This document shows, one piece after another, positions 7,260 to 14,960 of a DNA stretch of 15,655 nt. The translations under genes were made by a program, and so were the position numbers. Position 1 is the stretch's first letter. Every line of letters begins with the position of its first letter. The notes below the pieces were generated by a model. That model ran no database searches. It was given only the letters and a program-made list of their open reading frames with translations, and was not told the origin of the DNA. The DNA is from Bordetella parapertussis (GTDB lineage Bacteria > Pseudomonadota > Gammaproteobacteria > Burkholderiales > Burkholderiaceae_C), in assembly GCA_945861305.1 (NCBI GenBank), contig CAMATW010000044.1, positions 1 to 15,655 on the forward strand, written 5' to 3'.

Positions 7260-7442
7260 ATGGCTGTCCAGCAAAACAAAAAATCGCCGTCCAAACGCGG
7301 CATGCACCGTTCACACAACGCACTCAATGTGCCTGGTTTGGCCTTAGAGCCCACCACCGGCGAGGTGCATTTGCGTCACCACATCAGCCCAACCGGCTTT
7401 TACCGCGGTCGCAAAGTACTCAAAACCAAGTCCGAAGCCTGA
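7260..7442 (+). CDS. rpmF: 50S ribosomal protein L32
   Basis: L32 is a 60-residue protein of the large ribosomal subunit. The sequence starts [19 protein letters not shown] and contains the conserved GFYRGRKV near the C-terminus. It has none of the four zinc-binding cysteines found in the C+ form. The start ATG 7260 is preceded by AGGAG (7249-7253) with a 6-base spacer, one of the best ribosome binding sites in the window, as expected for a highly expressed ribosomal protein. It lies between yceD and plsX, as in E. coli. Confidence 0.98.
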   Translation: MAVQQNKKSPSKRGMHRSHNALNVPGLALEPTTGEVHLRHHISPTGFYRGRKVLKTKSEA

Positions 7443-7456
7443 TCGAGGTTTCGCTG

Positions 7457-7492
7457 AAAAGCCCGTCGCACATCGCATGGCGCGGGCTTTTT
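7457..7492 (+). terminator. Intrinsic terminator between rpmF and plsX
   Basis: The perfect 9-bp arms AAAAGCCCG (7457-7465) and CGGGCTTTT (7483-7491) enclose a 17-base loop, and the U run reaches 7492 (five T). It begins 14 bases after the rpmF stop and ends 38 bases before the plsX start. It should cut transcription of the excess rpmF message while letting a fraction pass into plsX-fab, because the space left before plsX shows no clear promoter. Confidence 0.75.
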
Positions 7493-7530
7493 GCATTGCA
7501 CGCTAGATTATTCAAACGGGTGAATCAACG

Positions 7531-8565
7531 GTGGTGACCTTGGCCGTCGACTGCATGGGAGGGGATCATGGACCGTCCGTGACCCTGCTGGCTTGCAAGC
7601 AATTCTTGCAAGTCCACCCAGACGCCCAGTTGCTTTTGGTCGGCTTGCCCCAAGCCTTGGCCCATTTTTATCACCCCCGCGCCAGCGTGGTCGCCGCGTC
7701 TGAGGTGGTGACCATGGAAGACCCCCTCGAAGTCGCCTTGCGGCGCAAAAAAGACTCCTCCATGCGCATCTCCATCGAGCAAGTACGCGACGGCAAAGCG
7801 GATGCGGCAATTTCTGCCGGCAATACCGGCGCCCTCATGGCCATCGCTCGTTATGTGCTGAAAACCCTCGATGGCATAGACCGTCCAGCCATTGCAGGAC
7901 AGTTCCCCAACGCCAAGGGCGGTGCCACCACCATGCTCGACATGGGTGCCAATGTTGACTGCAGTCCACAGCATTTATTGCAGTTTGCCTTGATGGGAAC
8001 TGCTTTGGTGTCTGTGCTCAATGGGGACGAAAACCCCACAGTCGGCTTGCTCAATATTGGCGAGGAAGACATCAAAGGCGGCGAAAACATCAAAAAAACA
8101 GCTGAACTGCTGCGATCTGCTGCTAAAAGTGGTGATTTAAATTTTTACGGCAATGTTGAAGGCGATGATATTTTCCATGGCACCGTCGACATCGTGGTCT
8201 GTGATGGTTTTGTCGGCAATGTCGCCCTGAAAGCCAGCGAAGGCTTGGCGAGCATGATCAGTGGCTTCTTGAAAAAGAGCTTTTCTATCAATATCTTTAC
8301 AAAAATTGCTGGCATCGTCGCCTATCCTGCGCTGAGTGGTTTTAAAAAGCTGGTTGACCACAGACGCCACAATGGTGCAGCCTTGTTGGGTTTGCGCGGT
8401 TTGGTGTTCAAAAGCCATGGTTCGGCTGACGCTTTGGCCTTCGAGGTGGCCTTGAGCCGTGCGTATGATGCCGCTCATCACCAATTGCTGGCACGAGTGG
8501 AGCGCCGTTTGGCCCATGCAGCGCCTTTGTTGGCCGCTGCCATGGCAGCCGAAACCATCGCTTGA
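7531..8565 (+). CDS. plsX: Phosphate acyltransferase PlsX (acyl-ACP to acyl-phosphate)
   Basis: PlsX converts acyl-ACP and phosphate to acyl-phosphate, the donor that PlsY uses to acylate glycerol-3-phosphate in phospholipid synthesis; it is a peripheral membrane enzyme. The 344-residue protein starts [14 protein letters not shown] and contains the family stretches [46 protein letters not shown] and [17 protein letters not shown]. Two consecutive GTG codons (7531 and 7534) can start it. The first is chosen because it reproduces the [14 protein letters not shown] spacing of the family. The ribosome binding site is weak. fabH follows after 9 bases, so PlsX and the fatty-acid genes are one transcription unit, as in E. 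coli. Confidence 0.97.
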   Translation: MVTLAVDCMGGDHGPSVTLLACKQFLQVHPDAQLLLVGLPQALAHFYHPRASVVAASEVVTMEDPLEVALRRKKDSSMRISIEQVRDGKADAAISAGNTGALMAIARYVLKTLDGIDRPAIAGQFPNAKGGATTMLDMGANVDCSPQHLLQFALMGTALVSVLNGDENPTVGLLNIGEEDIKGGENIKKTAELLRSAAKSGDLNFYGNVEGDDIFHGTVDIVVCDGFVGNVALKASEGLASMISGFLKKSFSINIFTKIAGIVAYPALSGFKKLVDHRRHNGAALLGLRGLVFKSHGSADALAFEVALSRAYDAAHHQLLARVERRLAHAAPLLAAAMAAETIA

Positions 8566-8574
8566 TGCTTTGAC

Positions 8575-9576
8575 ATGACTGTTTATTCCCGCATTGCCGG
8601 TACCGGCTCCTACCTGCCGCCGCGCCGCTTGAGCAACGCCGATTTGGTGGTCCAACTGGCCGACGATGGGGTGGAAAGCTCGGACGAGTGGATCGTCGAG
8701 CGTACCGGCATTCGGGCGCGCCACTTCGCGGATACGGGTGTTTTCAGCAGCGATTTGGCTTTCGAGGCCTGCAAAAACGCTTTGCAAGCCGCGGGCAAAC
8801 GGCCCCAAGATATTGACCTCATCATCGTCGCTACCTCCACGCCGGACATGGTGTTCCCGTCTACCGCTTGCATCTTGCAGCACAAATTGGCGCAACTCGA
8901 CGCCGATGCGGCAGGTATTGCGGGCGCACCTGCTTTTGATGTTCAAGCGGTGTGCGCTGGATTCATTTACGCCATGAGCGTGGCCGACGCCATGATCCGC
9001 GCGGGCAACGCCCGACGTGCTTTGGTGGTGGGTACCGAGGTGTTTTCCCGTTTGCTCGATTTCAAAGACCGCACCACCTGCGTGTTGTTTGGCGACGGCG
9101 CGGGCGCAGTGGTGCTGGAAGCCTCCGACAAGCCCGGCATTTTGGCCACCGACATCCACGCCGATGGCAAGCATGTGGGCCTGTTGTGCGTGCCCGGTCA
9201 TGTGCAAAACGGCCAAATCTTGGGCGACCCAGTATTAAAGATGGACGGCCAAGGCGTGTTCAAACTGGCGGTGGGCGTGCTCGAGGCCACGGCCCGCACG
9301 GTGCTGGACAAAGCCGGCTTGACGGAAGCCGACCTTGACTGGTTGGTGCCTCACCAAGCCAATATCCGCATCATCCAAAGCACCGCCAAAAAACTCAAAC
9401 TCCCCATGGAAAAGGTCATTTTGACCGTGGCCGAACACGGCAACACCTCGGCGGCGTCCATTCCGCTGGCGCTGGACACGGGTGTGCGTTCGGGGCAGAT
9501 GAAGCCTGGCCAGTTGGTCATGCTCGAAGGCGTGGGCGGTGGTTTTGCTTGGGGTTCGGTACTTTTCCGCTACTGA
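8575..9576 (+). CDS. fabH: Beta-ketoacyl-ACP synthase III (FabH)
   Basis: FabH starts each fatty acid by condensing acetyl-CoA with malonyl-ACP. The 333-residue protein carries the full catalytic triad: C127 in [10 protein letters not shown]260 in VPHQANIRI and N290 in [11 protein letters not shown]. These correspond to C112, H244 and N274 of E. coli, with the same 30-residue His-Asn spacing. It is about 16 residues longer than the E. coli enzyme, partly from an Ala/Asp-rich stretch (about 108-118, [11 protein letters not shown]) just before the active-site cysteine; similar lengths are common in this bacterial group. [10 protein letters not shown] near the C-terminus is typical. It starts 9 bases after plsX and ends 1 base before fabD, so the genes are tightly coupled. 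Confidence 0.97.
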   Translation: MTVYSRIAGTGSYLPPRRLSNADLVVQLADDGVESSDEWIVERTGIRARHFADTGVFSSDLAFEACKNALQAAGKRPQDIDLIIVATSTPDMVFPSTACILQHKLAQLDADAAGIAGAPAFDVQAVCAGFIYAMSVADAMIRAGNARRALVVGTEVFSRLLDFKDRTTCVLFGDGAGAVVLEASDKPGILATDIHADGKHVGLLCVPGHVQNGQILGDPVLKMDGQGVFKLAVGVLEATARTVLDKAGLTEADLDWLVPHQANIRIIQSTAKKLKLPMEKVILTVAEHGNTSAASIPLALDTGVRSGQMKPGQLVMLEGVGGGFAWGSVLFRY

Positions 9577-9577
9577 T

Positions 9578-10528
9578 ATGAAGACATTTGCTTTTGTGTT
9601 TCCGGGACAAGGCTCACAGTCGGTGGGCATGTTGGACGCTTGGGCCGACAACCCCGTGGTGCGTGACACCTTGGCCGAGGCCAGTGCGGCACTGGGCCAA
9701 GATTTGGCTCAACTGATTCACGCCGGCCCCAAAGAAGATTTGGCCCTCACCACCAACACCCAGCCGGTGATGTTGGTGGCTGCTGTGGCCGCCTACCGAG
9801 TTTGGCGCGATGCCGGGGGGGCAGCCCCTGCTTTTGTGGCAGGGCATTCTCTGGGCGAGTACTCGGCTTTGGTGGCCAGTGGTGTGCTCAGCTTGGCGCA
9901 AGCCGTGCCTTTGGTGCGGCTGCGTGCTCAGGCCATGCAAGAAGCGGTGCCGGTGGGCACGGGTGCCATGGCGGCAGTCTTGGGCTTGCCGTCTGATCAA
10001 GTGAATGCCATTTGCCAAGAAGCGCAAGACAGCTTTGGCGCGGGCAGCGCCGAGGTGGTGCAAGCCGCCAATTTCAATGACCCCGGTCAAACCGTGATTT
10101 CCGGCAGCAAAGCCGGCGTGGACAAAGCCTGCGAAATGCTCAAGGCCGCCGGTGCCAAGCGCACCTTGCCTCTGCCGGTGTCCGCGCCCTTTCACTGCGC
10201 CTTGATGAAGCCCGCTGCCGAGCGTTTGCGTGTGGCCTTGGCCGCTTTAGTGCTTCATGCGCCGAGCATCCCCTTGATCAACAACATCGATGTGGCCAGC
10301 CCCAGCGGCCCGGACGACATCCGCGACGCCCTGTACCGCCAAGCCTTTGGGCCGGTGCGCTGGGTCGAGGTGATCCGCGCCATGCAGCAACGCGGCGTCA
10401 CCCATTTGGTGGAATGCGGCCCCGGCAAGGTGCTGGCCGGCATGACCCCGCGCATCGATGCCAGTTTGCACGCCGCCCCTTTGTATGACCCCGCCACATT
10501 AGCGCAGGTGCAAGCCCATCTTTCTTGA
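9578..10528 (+). CDS. fabD: Malonyl-CoA:ACP transacylase (FabD)
   Basis: FabD transfers malonyl from CoA to the phosphopantetheine arm of acyl carrier protein, making the extender for every elongation round. The 316-residue protein starts MKTFAFVFPGQGSQSVGML, with the oxyanion-side FPGQGSQ motif. The nucleophile is S91 in AGHSLGEYSAL and the catalytic histidine is H206 in APFHCALMKPA, close to S92/H201 of E. coli. VECGPGKVLAGM lies near the end. The start is ATG 9578, one base after the fabH stop. An in-frame GTG-type extension back to 9539 exists, but it would lie inside fabH and is not needed. Confidence 0.97.
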   Translation: MKTFAFVFPGQGSQSVGMLDAWADNPVVRDTLAEASAALGQDLAQLIHAGPKEDLALTTNTQPVMLVAAVAAYRVWRDAGGAAPAFVAGHSLGEYSALVASGVLSLAQAVPLVRLRAQAMQEAVPVGTGAMAAVLGLPSDQVNAICQEAQDSFGAGSAEVVQAANFNDPGQTVISGSKAGVDKACEMLKAAGAKRTLPLPVSAPFHCALMKPAAERLRVALAALVLHAPSIPLINNIDVASPSGPDDIRDALYRQAFGPVRWVEVIRAMQQRGVTHLVECGPGKVLAGMTPRIDASLHAAPLYDPATLAQVQAHLS

Positions 10529-10533
10529 AATCC

Positions 10534-11283
10534 ATGACCAACCCTGACTCCTCCCCTCACATAGCTTTGGTCACCGGCGCCTCACGCGGCATTGGTGCCT
10601 CGATTGCCCTCACCTTGGCGCAGCACGGCTTTCACGTCACCGGCACCGCCACCACCCCTGAAGGGGCGGCCCGCATCACCGAAAACCTGTCGGCTTTTGC
10701 CGGTTGCCGAGGCGCATGTTTGCAAGTCAACGATGCCGCAGCGGTGCAGGCCTTGGTCGACGACATGGTCAGCCGGTTGGGCGGCCTGCAGGTGCTGGTC
10801 AACAACGCCGGCATTACCCGCGACACCTTGGCCATGCGCATGAAAGACGACGACTGGGATGCGGTCATCGACACCAACCTCAAGGCGGTGTTTCGCTTGA
10901 GCCGCGCCGTCATGAAACCCATGATGAAGCAGCGTTATGGCCGCATCATCAACATCACCAGCGTGGTGGGCGCCTCGGGTAACCCCGGCCAAGCCAACTA
11001 CGCCGCCGCCAAAGCGGGCGTGGCCGGCATGACCCGCGCCTTGGCGCGAGAACTGGGCAGCCGCCACATCACGGTCAATTGTGTGGCGCCGGGCTTCATC
11101 GATACCGACATGACGGCCGGTCTGCCACCCGAACAACAACAAGCCTTGCTGGCCCAAATTCCTTTGGGCCACTTGGGCAAGCCAGAAGATGTGGCCCACG
11201 CTGTGGCTTTTTTGGCCAGTGCGCAGGCCTCTTACATCACTGGGCAAGAGATTCACGTTAATGGCGGGATGTTCATGGCCTGA
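10534..11283 (+). CDS. fabG: 3-oxoacyl-ACP reductase (FabG)
   Basis: FabG is the NADPH-dependent short-chain dehydrogenase that reduces 3-ketoacyl-ACP in each elongation cycle. The 249-residue protein has the cofactor motif TGASRGIGASIA, the NNAGITRD motif, and the catalytic tetrad N115 (DTNLKAVF), S143 (ITSVVG), Y156 and K160 (NYAAAKAG). The C-terminus ITGQEIHVNGGMFMA is typical. The start is ATG 10534, 5 bases after the fabD stop. An in-frame TTG at 10525, overlapping fabD, would add three residues and is less likely. The middle gene of the fab cluster, it is followed by an 81-base gap before acpP. Confidence 0.96.
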   Translation: MTNPDSSPHIALVTGASRGIGASIALTLAQHGFHVTGTATTPEGAARITENLSAFAGCRGACLQVNDAAAVQALVDDMVSRLGGLQVLVNNAGITRDTLAMRMKDDDWDAVIDTNLKAVFRLSRAVMKPMMKQRYGRIINITSVVGASGNPGQANYAAAKAGVAGMTRALARELGSRHITVNCVAPGFIDTDMTAGLPPEQQQALLAQIPLGHLGKPEDVAHAVAFLASAQASYITGQEIHVNGGMFMA

Positions 11284-11304
11284 TACCTCGGTATAAGCCA
11301 TTAG

Positions 11305-11604
<300 letters not shown>

Positions 11605-11619
11605 TTACTGAGGTTTCGC

Positions 11620-12864
11620 ATGAGCCGTCGTCGCGTGGTCGTGACAGGCTTGGGCTGTGTATCTCCGGTTGGAAACACAGCGCAGGAATCCTGGATACGC
11701 ATTTTGGCCGGTCAGTCTGGCATTGATCGCATCACCCATTTTGATGCGTCCGCTTTCGCATGCCACTTTGCAGGTGAGGTGAAAAACTTTAACCTCGACG
11801 CCTATATCTCACCCAAAGAAGCGCGCACCATGGACCGTTTCATCCACTTGGGTGTGGCGGCCAGTTTGCAAGCTGTGGCCGACGCAGGGTTGGCGACAGG
11901 CGACGCTTTGGACGAAGAGGCGTCTTACCGCATTGGCTGTTTGATTGGCTCTGGCATTGGCGGTTTGCCCCTGATCGAGAACATGCGCGACGAACTCATG
12001 GCACGTGGGCCGCGCCGCATCTCTCCATTTTTCGTGCCTGCGTCCATCATCAACATGATCTCCGGCCATGTGTCCATGCGCTGCGGCTTCAAAGGTCCCA
12101 ATTTGGCCATTGCCACAGCTTGCTCCACTGGCTTGAACAGCATTGGCGAGGCAGGTCGCATCATTGAATACGGCGATGCTGATGTGATGGTGGCGGGCGG
12201 CGCAGAAGCCACGGTGTCGCCACTTGGCTTGGGGGGCTTTGCCGCCATGCGAGCACTCTCTACCCGTAACGACGACCCGCAAAGCGCATCACGCCCTTGG
12301 GACCGTGACCGAGACGGCTTTGTTCTGGGCGAAGGCTCAGGCGTGATGGTGTTGGAAGAGTACGAGTACGCCAAAGCACGGGGTGCTCGCATCTATGCCG
12401 AGTTGATTGGCTATGGCCGAAGTGCCGATGCCGGTCATATGACGGCACCCAATATGGACGGCCCACGTCGAGCCATGCGCAGTGCCTTGGCCAATGCGCA
12501 AATCAATGCTGACCAAGTGCATTACTTGAATGCCCACGGTACCTCGACGCCATTGGGTGACATCAACGAAACCCAAGCTATCAAGGCGGCTTTTGGCGAT
12601 CACGCCAAGTCCTTGGTGGTGAGTTCGACCAAGTCCATGACCGGCCATTTGTTGGGTGGTGCTGGTGGTATTGAAAGTGTGTTCACTGTTTTGTCCTTGT
12701 ACGACCAAAAAGTACCCCCCACTATCAATTTGCACAACCCTGACCCCGAGTGCGATTTGGACTATTGCCCCAACACAGCCCGTGACATTAAAATTGAGGT
12801 CGCAGTCAAAAATAATTTTGGTTTTGGTGGAACTAACGGCACTTTGGTGTTCAAGCGTCTTTAA
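11620..12864 (+). CDS. fabF: Beta-ketoacyl-ACP synthase II (FabF)
   Basis: FabF condenses malonyl-ACP with acyl-ACP during chain elongation and, in E. coli, is responsible for the temperature-sensitive step to cis-vaccenate. The 414-residue thiolase-fold enzyme has C168 in [12 protein letters not shown]306 in [11 protein letters not shown], and K338 and H343 in [15 protein letters not shown], matching C163, H303 and H340 of E. coli. [14 protein letters not shown] at the C-terminus is the conserved gating loop. The ribosome binding site TGAGG (11609-11613) is 6 bases before ATG 11620 and overlaps the region right after the acpP stop (15-base gap). It is the last gene of the fab cluster. No terminator is visible after it, so read-through into the protease gene is possible. 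Confidence 0.97.
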   Translation: MSRRRVVVTGLGCVSPVGNTAQESWIRILAGQSGIDRITHFDASAFACHFAGEVKNFNLDAYISPKEARTMDRFIHLGVAASLQAVADAGLATGDALDEEASYRIGCLIGSGIGGLPLIENMRDELMARGPRRISPFFVPASIINMISGHVSMRCGFKGPNLAIATACSTGLNSIGEAGRIIEYGDADVMVAGGAEATVSPLGLGGFAAMRALSTRNDDPQSASRPWDRDRDGFVLGEGSGVMVLEEYEYAKARGARIYAELIGYGRSADAGHMTAPNMDGPRRAMRSALANAQINADQVHYLNAHGTSTPLGDINETQAIKAAFGDHAKSLVVSSTKSMTGHLLGGAGGIESVFTVLSLYDQKVPPTINLHNPDPECDLDYCPNTARDIKIEVAVKNNFGFGGTNGTLVFKRL

Positions 12865-12966
12865 AAACGCGAGATTGCCCCGATTTTGCTGAGGTGATGC
12901 TGATACCTGATCACAGACGCAGGCTTTTTCAAATACAACCACTTCTCTTAGGTTTTGGAGCTATAC
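12865..12966. other. fabF-mucD intergenic gap, no gene seen
   Basis: These 102 bases contain no ORF of note, no intrinsic terminator and no convincing sigma-70 or sigma-E promoter. The only useful element is GGAG (12957-12960), the ribosome binding site of the protease gene. Related genomes, as I recall them, carry rpoE-rseA-rseB here. Confidence 0.6.
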
Positions 12967-14496
12967 ATGATGTTGAGCAAATTCAATGACAAGCCCATGG
13001 GCTTGTGGATAGGCGCTTTAAGCCTGACGGCTGTGCTGTGGAGTGCGCCTGCATTGCTGCCTTTGCAGTCGGCTTGGGCGCAGTCCAGTGGTGCTGTACG
13101 CACACTGCCCGATTTCACTGATTTGGTCGAAATCGTCGGCCCGTCGGTGGTCAATATTCGAACCATCGACAAAGTAGCGGTCAACCCAGTTGCCGGCCCC
13201 AACCCCAATAATGGTGGTCCCAACAGCGGCAGCCCCAGCGATGAAGAATTGCAAGAACTGTTTCGCCGCTTTTTTGGTATGCCCCCGCCCGGCAAGCCTG
13301 GTACACCCGGTCAGCCCAGACAACCCAATCGGCCTCAGCAGCAACCCGAAGAGCAGCCACGCGGTGTGGGTTCAGGTTTTATCTTGACCAATGATGGCTT
13401 CATCATGACCAACGCCCATGTGGTAGATGGTGCAGACCAAGTGATCGTCACGCTCACCGATAAGCGTGAATTCACCGCCCGAATAGTGGGCGCAGACAAA
13501 CGCACAGATGTGGCCGTCGTCAAGATCGAAGCCAGTGGTTTGCCCCCTGTGAAAATCGGTGACCCCAACCGACTCAAAGTCGGCGAATGGGTGATGGCCA
13601 TTGGCTCGCCCTTTGGCTTGGAAAACACCGTCACAGCCGGCATTGTCAGTGCCAAAGGTCGCGACACCGGCGATTACCTGCCTTTCATTCAAACCGATGT
13701 GGCCATTAACCCAGGCAATTCAGGCGGTCCTCTCATCAATATGCGTGGTGAGGTGGTGGGCATCAACAGCCAAATCTACTCCCGCTCGGGTGGTTTCATG
13801 GGCATTTCTTTTGCTATTCCCATCGATGAAGCGGTACAGGTCAGCACCCAATTGCGCGCCTCGGGTCGTGTACAGCGCGGCCGCTTGGGCGTGGGCATTG
13901 GCGATGTGAGCAAGGAAGTAGCCGAGTCCCTCGGTCTTGGCAAACCTCAAGGCGCTTTGGTCAGCAATGTTGAGGCGGGTTCCCCTGCCGACAAGGCTGG
14001 CATAGAGGCTGGAGACATCATCTTGAAATTCGACGGTAAGAAGATAGAAAAATCTTCAGACCTGCCTCGCGCTGTAGGCGGCACCAAACCTGGCACAGCC
14101 AGCACCGTGACGGTATTCAGACGCGGAACCACCAAGGACTACCCCATCATGGTGGGCGAGTTCGAAGCGGATAAAACCGCGCAAGGCAAGACCACTCCCG
14201 AAAAAGCAACTCCACCCAACGCCGCGCAGTTACTGGGGTTGACCGTCAGTGATTTGACCGATGCCTTGAAAAAAGAACTCAACCTCAAGGGAGGTGTGCG
14301 AGTTGAAGCGGTGGCTGACCCCGCTTTGAAAGCGGGCATTCGAGAGGGGGACGTGGTGGTGCAGGTCGCCAACACCGAGGTCGTCGATGTAAAAGCTTTT
14401 ACCCAACTGCTCACGCGCTTGGACAAAAGTAAGCCCATCAATGTGTTGTTGCGTCGGGGAGAGTGGGCGCAGTACACCGTGATTCGTCCGCGCTAA
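12967..14496 (+). CDS. mucD: Periplasmic serine protease, DegP/DegQ/MucD family (HtrA)
   Basis: This 509-residue HtrA-type protease/chaperone degrades misfolded envelope proteins. An N-terminal signal peptide (about 1-38, hydrophobic core WIGALSLTAVLW, likely cleaved after AWA) sends it to the periplasm. The trypsin-like domain holds H151 (TNAHVVDGA), D181 (RTDVAVVKI) and S252 (NPGNSGGPLI). Two PDZ domains follow, roughly 275-375 (RLGVGIGDV, GSPADKAGIEAGDIIL) and 410-505 (ALKAGIREGDVVVQV). A Pro/Gly/Gln-rich low-complexity stretch (about 78-135) lies in the regulatory LA-loop region. GGAG 6 bases upstream supports ATG 12967; ATG 12970 is also possible. The upstream neighbour of lepA in this group is normally called mucD. 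DegP versus DegQ cannot be decided from sequence. Confidence 0.94.
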   Translation: MMLSKFNDKPMGLWIGALSLTAVLWSAPALLPLQSAWAQSSGAVRTLPDFTDLVEIVGPSVVNIRTIDKVAVNPVAGPNPNNGGPNSGSPSDEELQELFRRFFGMPPPGKPGTPGQPRQPNRPQQQPEEQPRGVGSGFILTNDGFIMTNAHVVDGADQVIVTLTDKREFTARIVGADKRTDVAVVKIEASGLPPVKIGDPNRLKVGEWVMAIGSPFGLENTVTAGIVSAKGRDTGDYLPFIQTDVAINPGNSGGPLINMRGEVVGINSQIYSRSGGFMGISFAIPIDEAVQVSTQLRASGRVQRGRLGVGIGDVSKEVAESLGLGKPQGALVSNVEAGSPADKAGIEAGDIILKFDGKKIEKSSDLPRAVGGTKPGTASTVTVFRRGTTKDYPIMVGEFEADKTAQGKTTPEKATPPNAAQLLGLTVSDLTDALKKELNLKGGVRVEAVADPALKAGIREGDVVVQVANTEVVDVKAFTQLLTRLDKSKPINVLLRRGEWAQYTVIRPR

Positions 14497-14497
14497 G

Positions 14498-14515
14498 CCC
14501 TTTGAATACAAAGGG
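14498..14515 (+). terminator. Weak hairpin terminator after mucD
   Basis: The perfect 7-bp arms CCCTTTG (14498-14504) and CAAAGGG (14509-14515) enclose loop AATA, directly after the mucD stop codon at 14494-14496. Only three T follow (14516-14518) and the stem is AT-rich at its top, so termination is likely inefficient. Confidence 0.4.
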
Positions 14516-14550
14516 TTTACCCTTGGCGTTATTTGACGGATTCTTCCAAC

Positions 14551-14670
14551 GACTTAAAAATATATTTTCAGTTTTCAGGGTTGACTGGAAGTCACCTTGC
14601 TTAACCATAAAAATGTCTAAAGAATTGATTCTAAAAATCTAAATCGATATAAATAGACGTTAAATGACCA
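14551..14670. other. AT-rich tract (about 28% GC by hand count)
   Basis: This is the most AT-rich stretch of the window. It has short homopolymer A and T runs, the inverted repeat AGAAT-TG-ATTCT, and three occurrences of TCTAAA between about 14615 and 14643. No ORF is supported. It lies next to the DnaA-box-like 9-mers described below. It may be an easily melted element, an upstream promoter element region, or simply relaxed spacer. Confidence 0.55.
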
Positions 14671-14712
14671 CCATGCGAGATTCAGAAGACTTTCCCCCCA
14701 ACGCTCCACAGC

Positions 14713-14769
14713 TCACCCACAAGTTGTTCTGTTGTTTTTGCGCTGATTCTGTGGATAAGTTGTGAATAA
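14713..14769. promoter_or_regulatory. Cluster of DnaA-box-like 9-mers
   Basis: TGTGGATAA (14750-14758) is a perfect DnaA box, TTATCCACA on the minus strand. TGTGAATAA (14761-14769) is TTATTCACA on the minus strand and fits the TTATNCACA consensus. It is in the same orientation, one helical turn (11 bases) away. TCACCCACA (14713-14721, plus strand) has two mismatches and the opposite orientation. Seen in sequence: the motifs and their spacing. Inferred: DnaA binding. Confidence 0.5.
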
Positions 14770-14839
14770 ATTCTGTGTGGCAGGGTCGCAACGAAGGCTT
14801 GAGGGACTTGTAAGGACTTTGGGCAAGCGCCTTTTTCCC

Positions 14840-14845
14840 TACAAT
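14840..14845 (+). promoter_or_regulatory. Candidate promoter -10 (TACAAT) in the lepA upstream region
   Basis: TACAAT, one mismatch from consensus, is followed by a short structured stretch and a strong terminator. The -35 is weak: TTTGGG at 14818-14823 with a 16-base spacer. Transcription would begin around 14852. Confidence 0.4.
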
Positions 14846-14851
14846 GAATTC

Positions 14852-14917
14852 CCAACTATCGCAGTTGCCATAGATTGTTGGTTCCGGGCGCGTCACAACC
14901 TGACGCGCCCTTTTTTT
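14852..14917 (+). ncRNA. Candidate small RNA or lepA leader attenuator (about 66 nt)
   Basis: The region from the candidate start to the end of the T run can fold into hairpin CAACT-ATCGC-AGTTG (14853-14867) followed by the terminator stem. CCAAC (14852-14856) can instead pair with GTTGG (14877-14881), which excludes the first hairpin. No known RNA family is recognised. Either a free-standing small RNA or a leader controlling read-through into lepA would explain it. Confidence 0.35.
14886..14917 (+). terminator. Strong intrinsic terminator upstream of lepA
   Basis: The perfect 10-bp GC-rich stem GGGCGCGTCA (14886-14895) / TGACGCGCCC (14901-14910) encloses loop CAACC and is followed by seven T (14911-14917). 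It is the best terminator in the window. It stands 370 bases after the mucD stop and 43 bases before lepA, so it ends something shorter than the mucD message or acts as an attenuator. Confidence 0.88.
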
Positions 14918-14960
14918 GCTTTTCTCCTTTGTAAATTCAAATACTTAACTGCTTGCCTTG

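Noticed and set aside
8137..9216. 359-codon open frame on the minus strand across plsX and fabH
   Set aside because: It is antisense to two certain genes, and its His/Gln/Gly-rich composition matches a shadow of their codons.
14638..14665. Possible XerCD dif site in the AT-rich tract (ends GTTAAAT)
   Set aside because: Only the right-hand end resembles dif. The XerC-side arm and central region match poorly, so there is no support for a chromosome-dimer resolution site.
14881..14917. Could the GC-rich stem be part of a tRNA, SRP RNA or 6S RNA?
   Set aside because: No cloverleaf, no CCA end, no conserved SRP or 6S core, and the perfect stem plus T run is fully explained as an intrinsic terminator.
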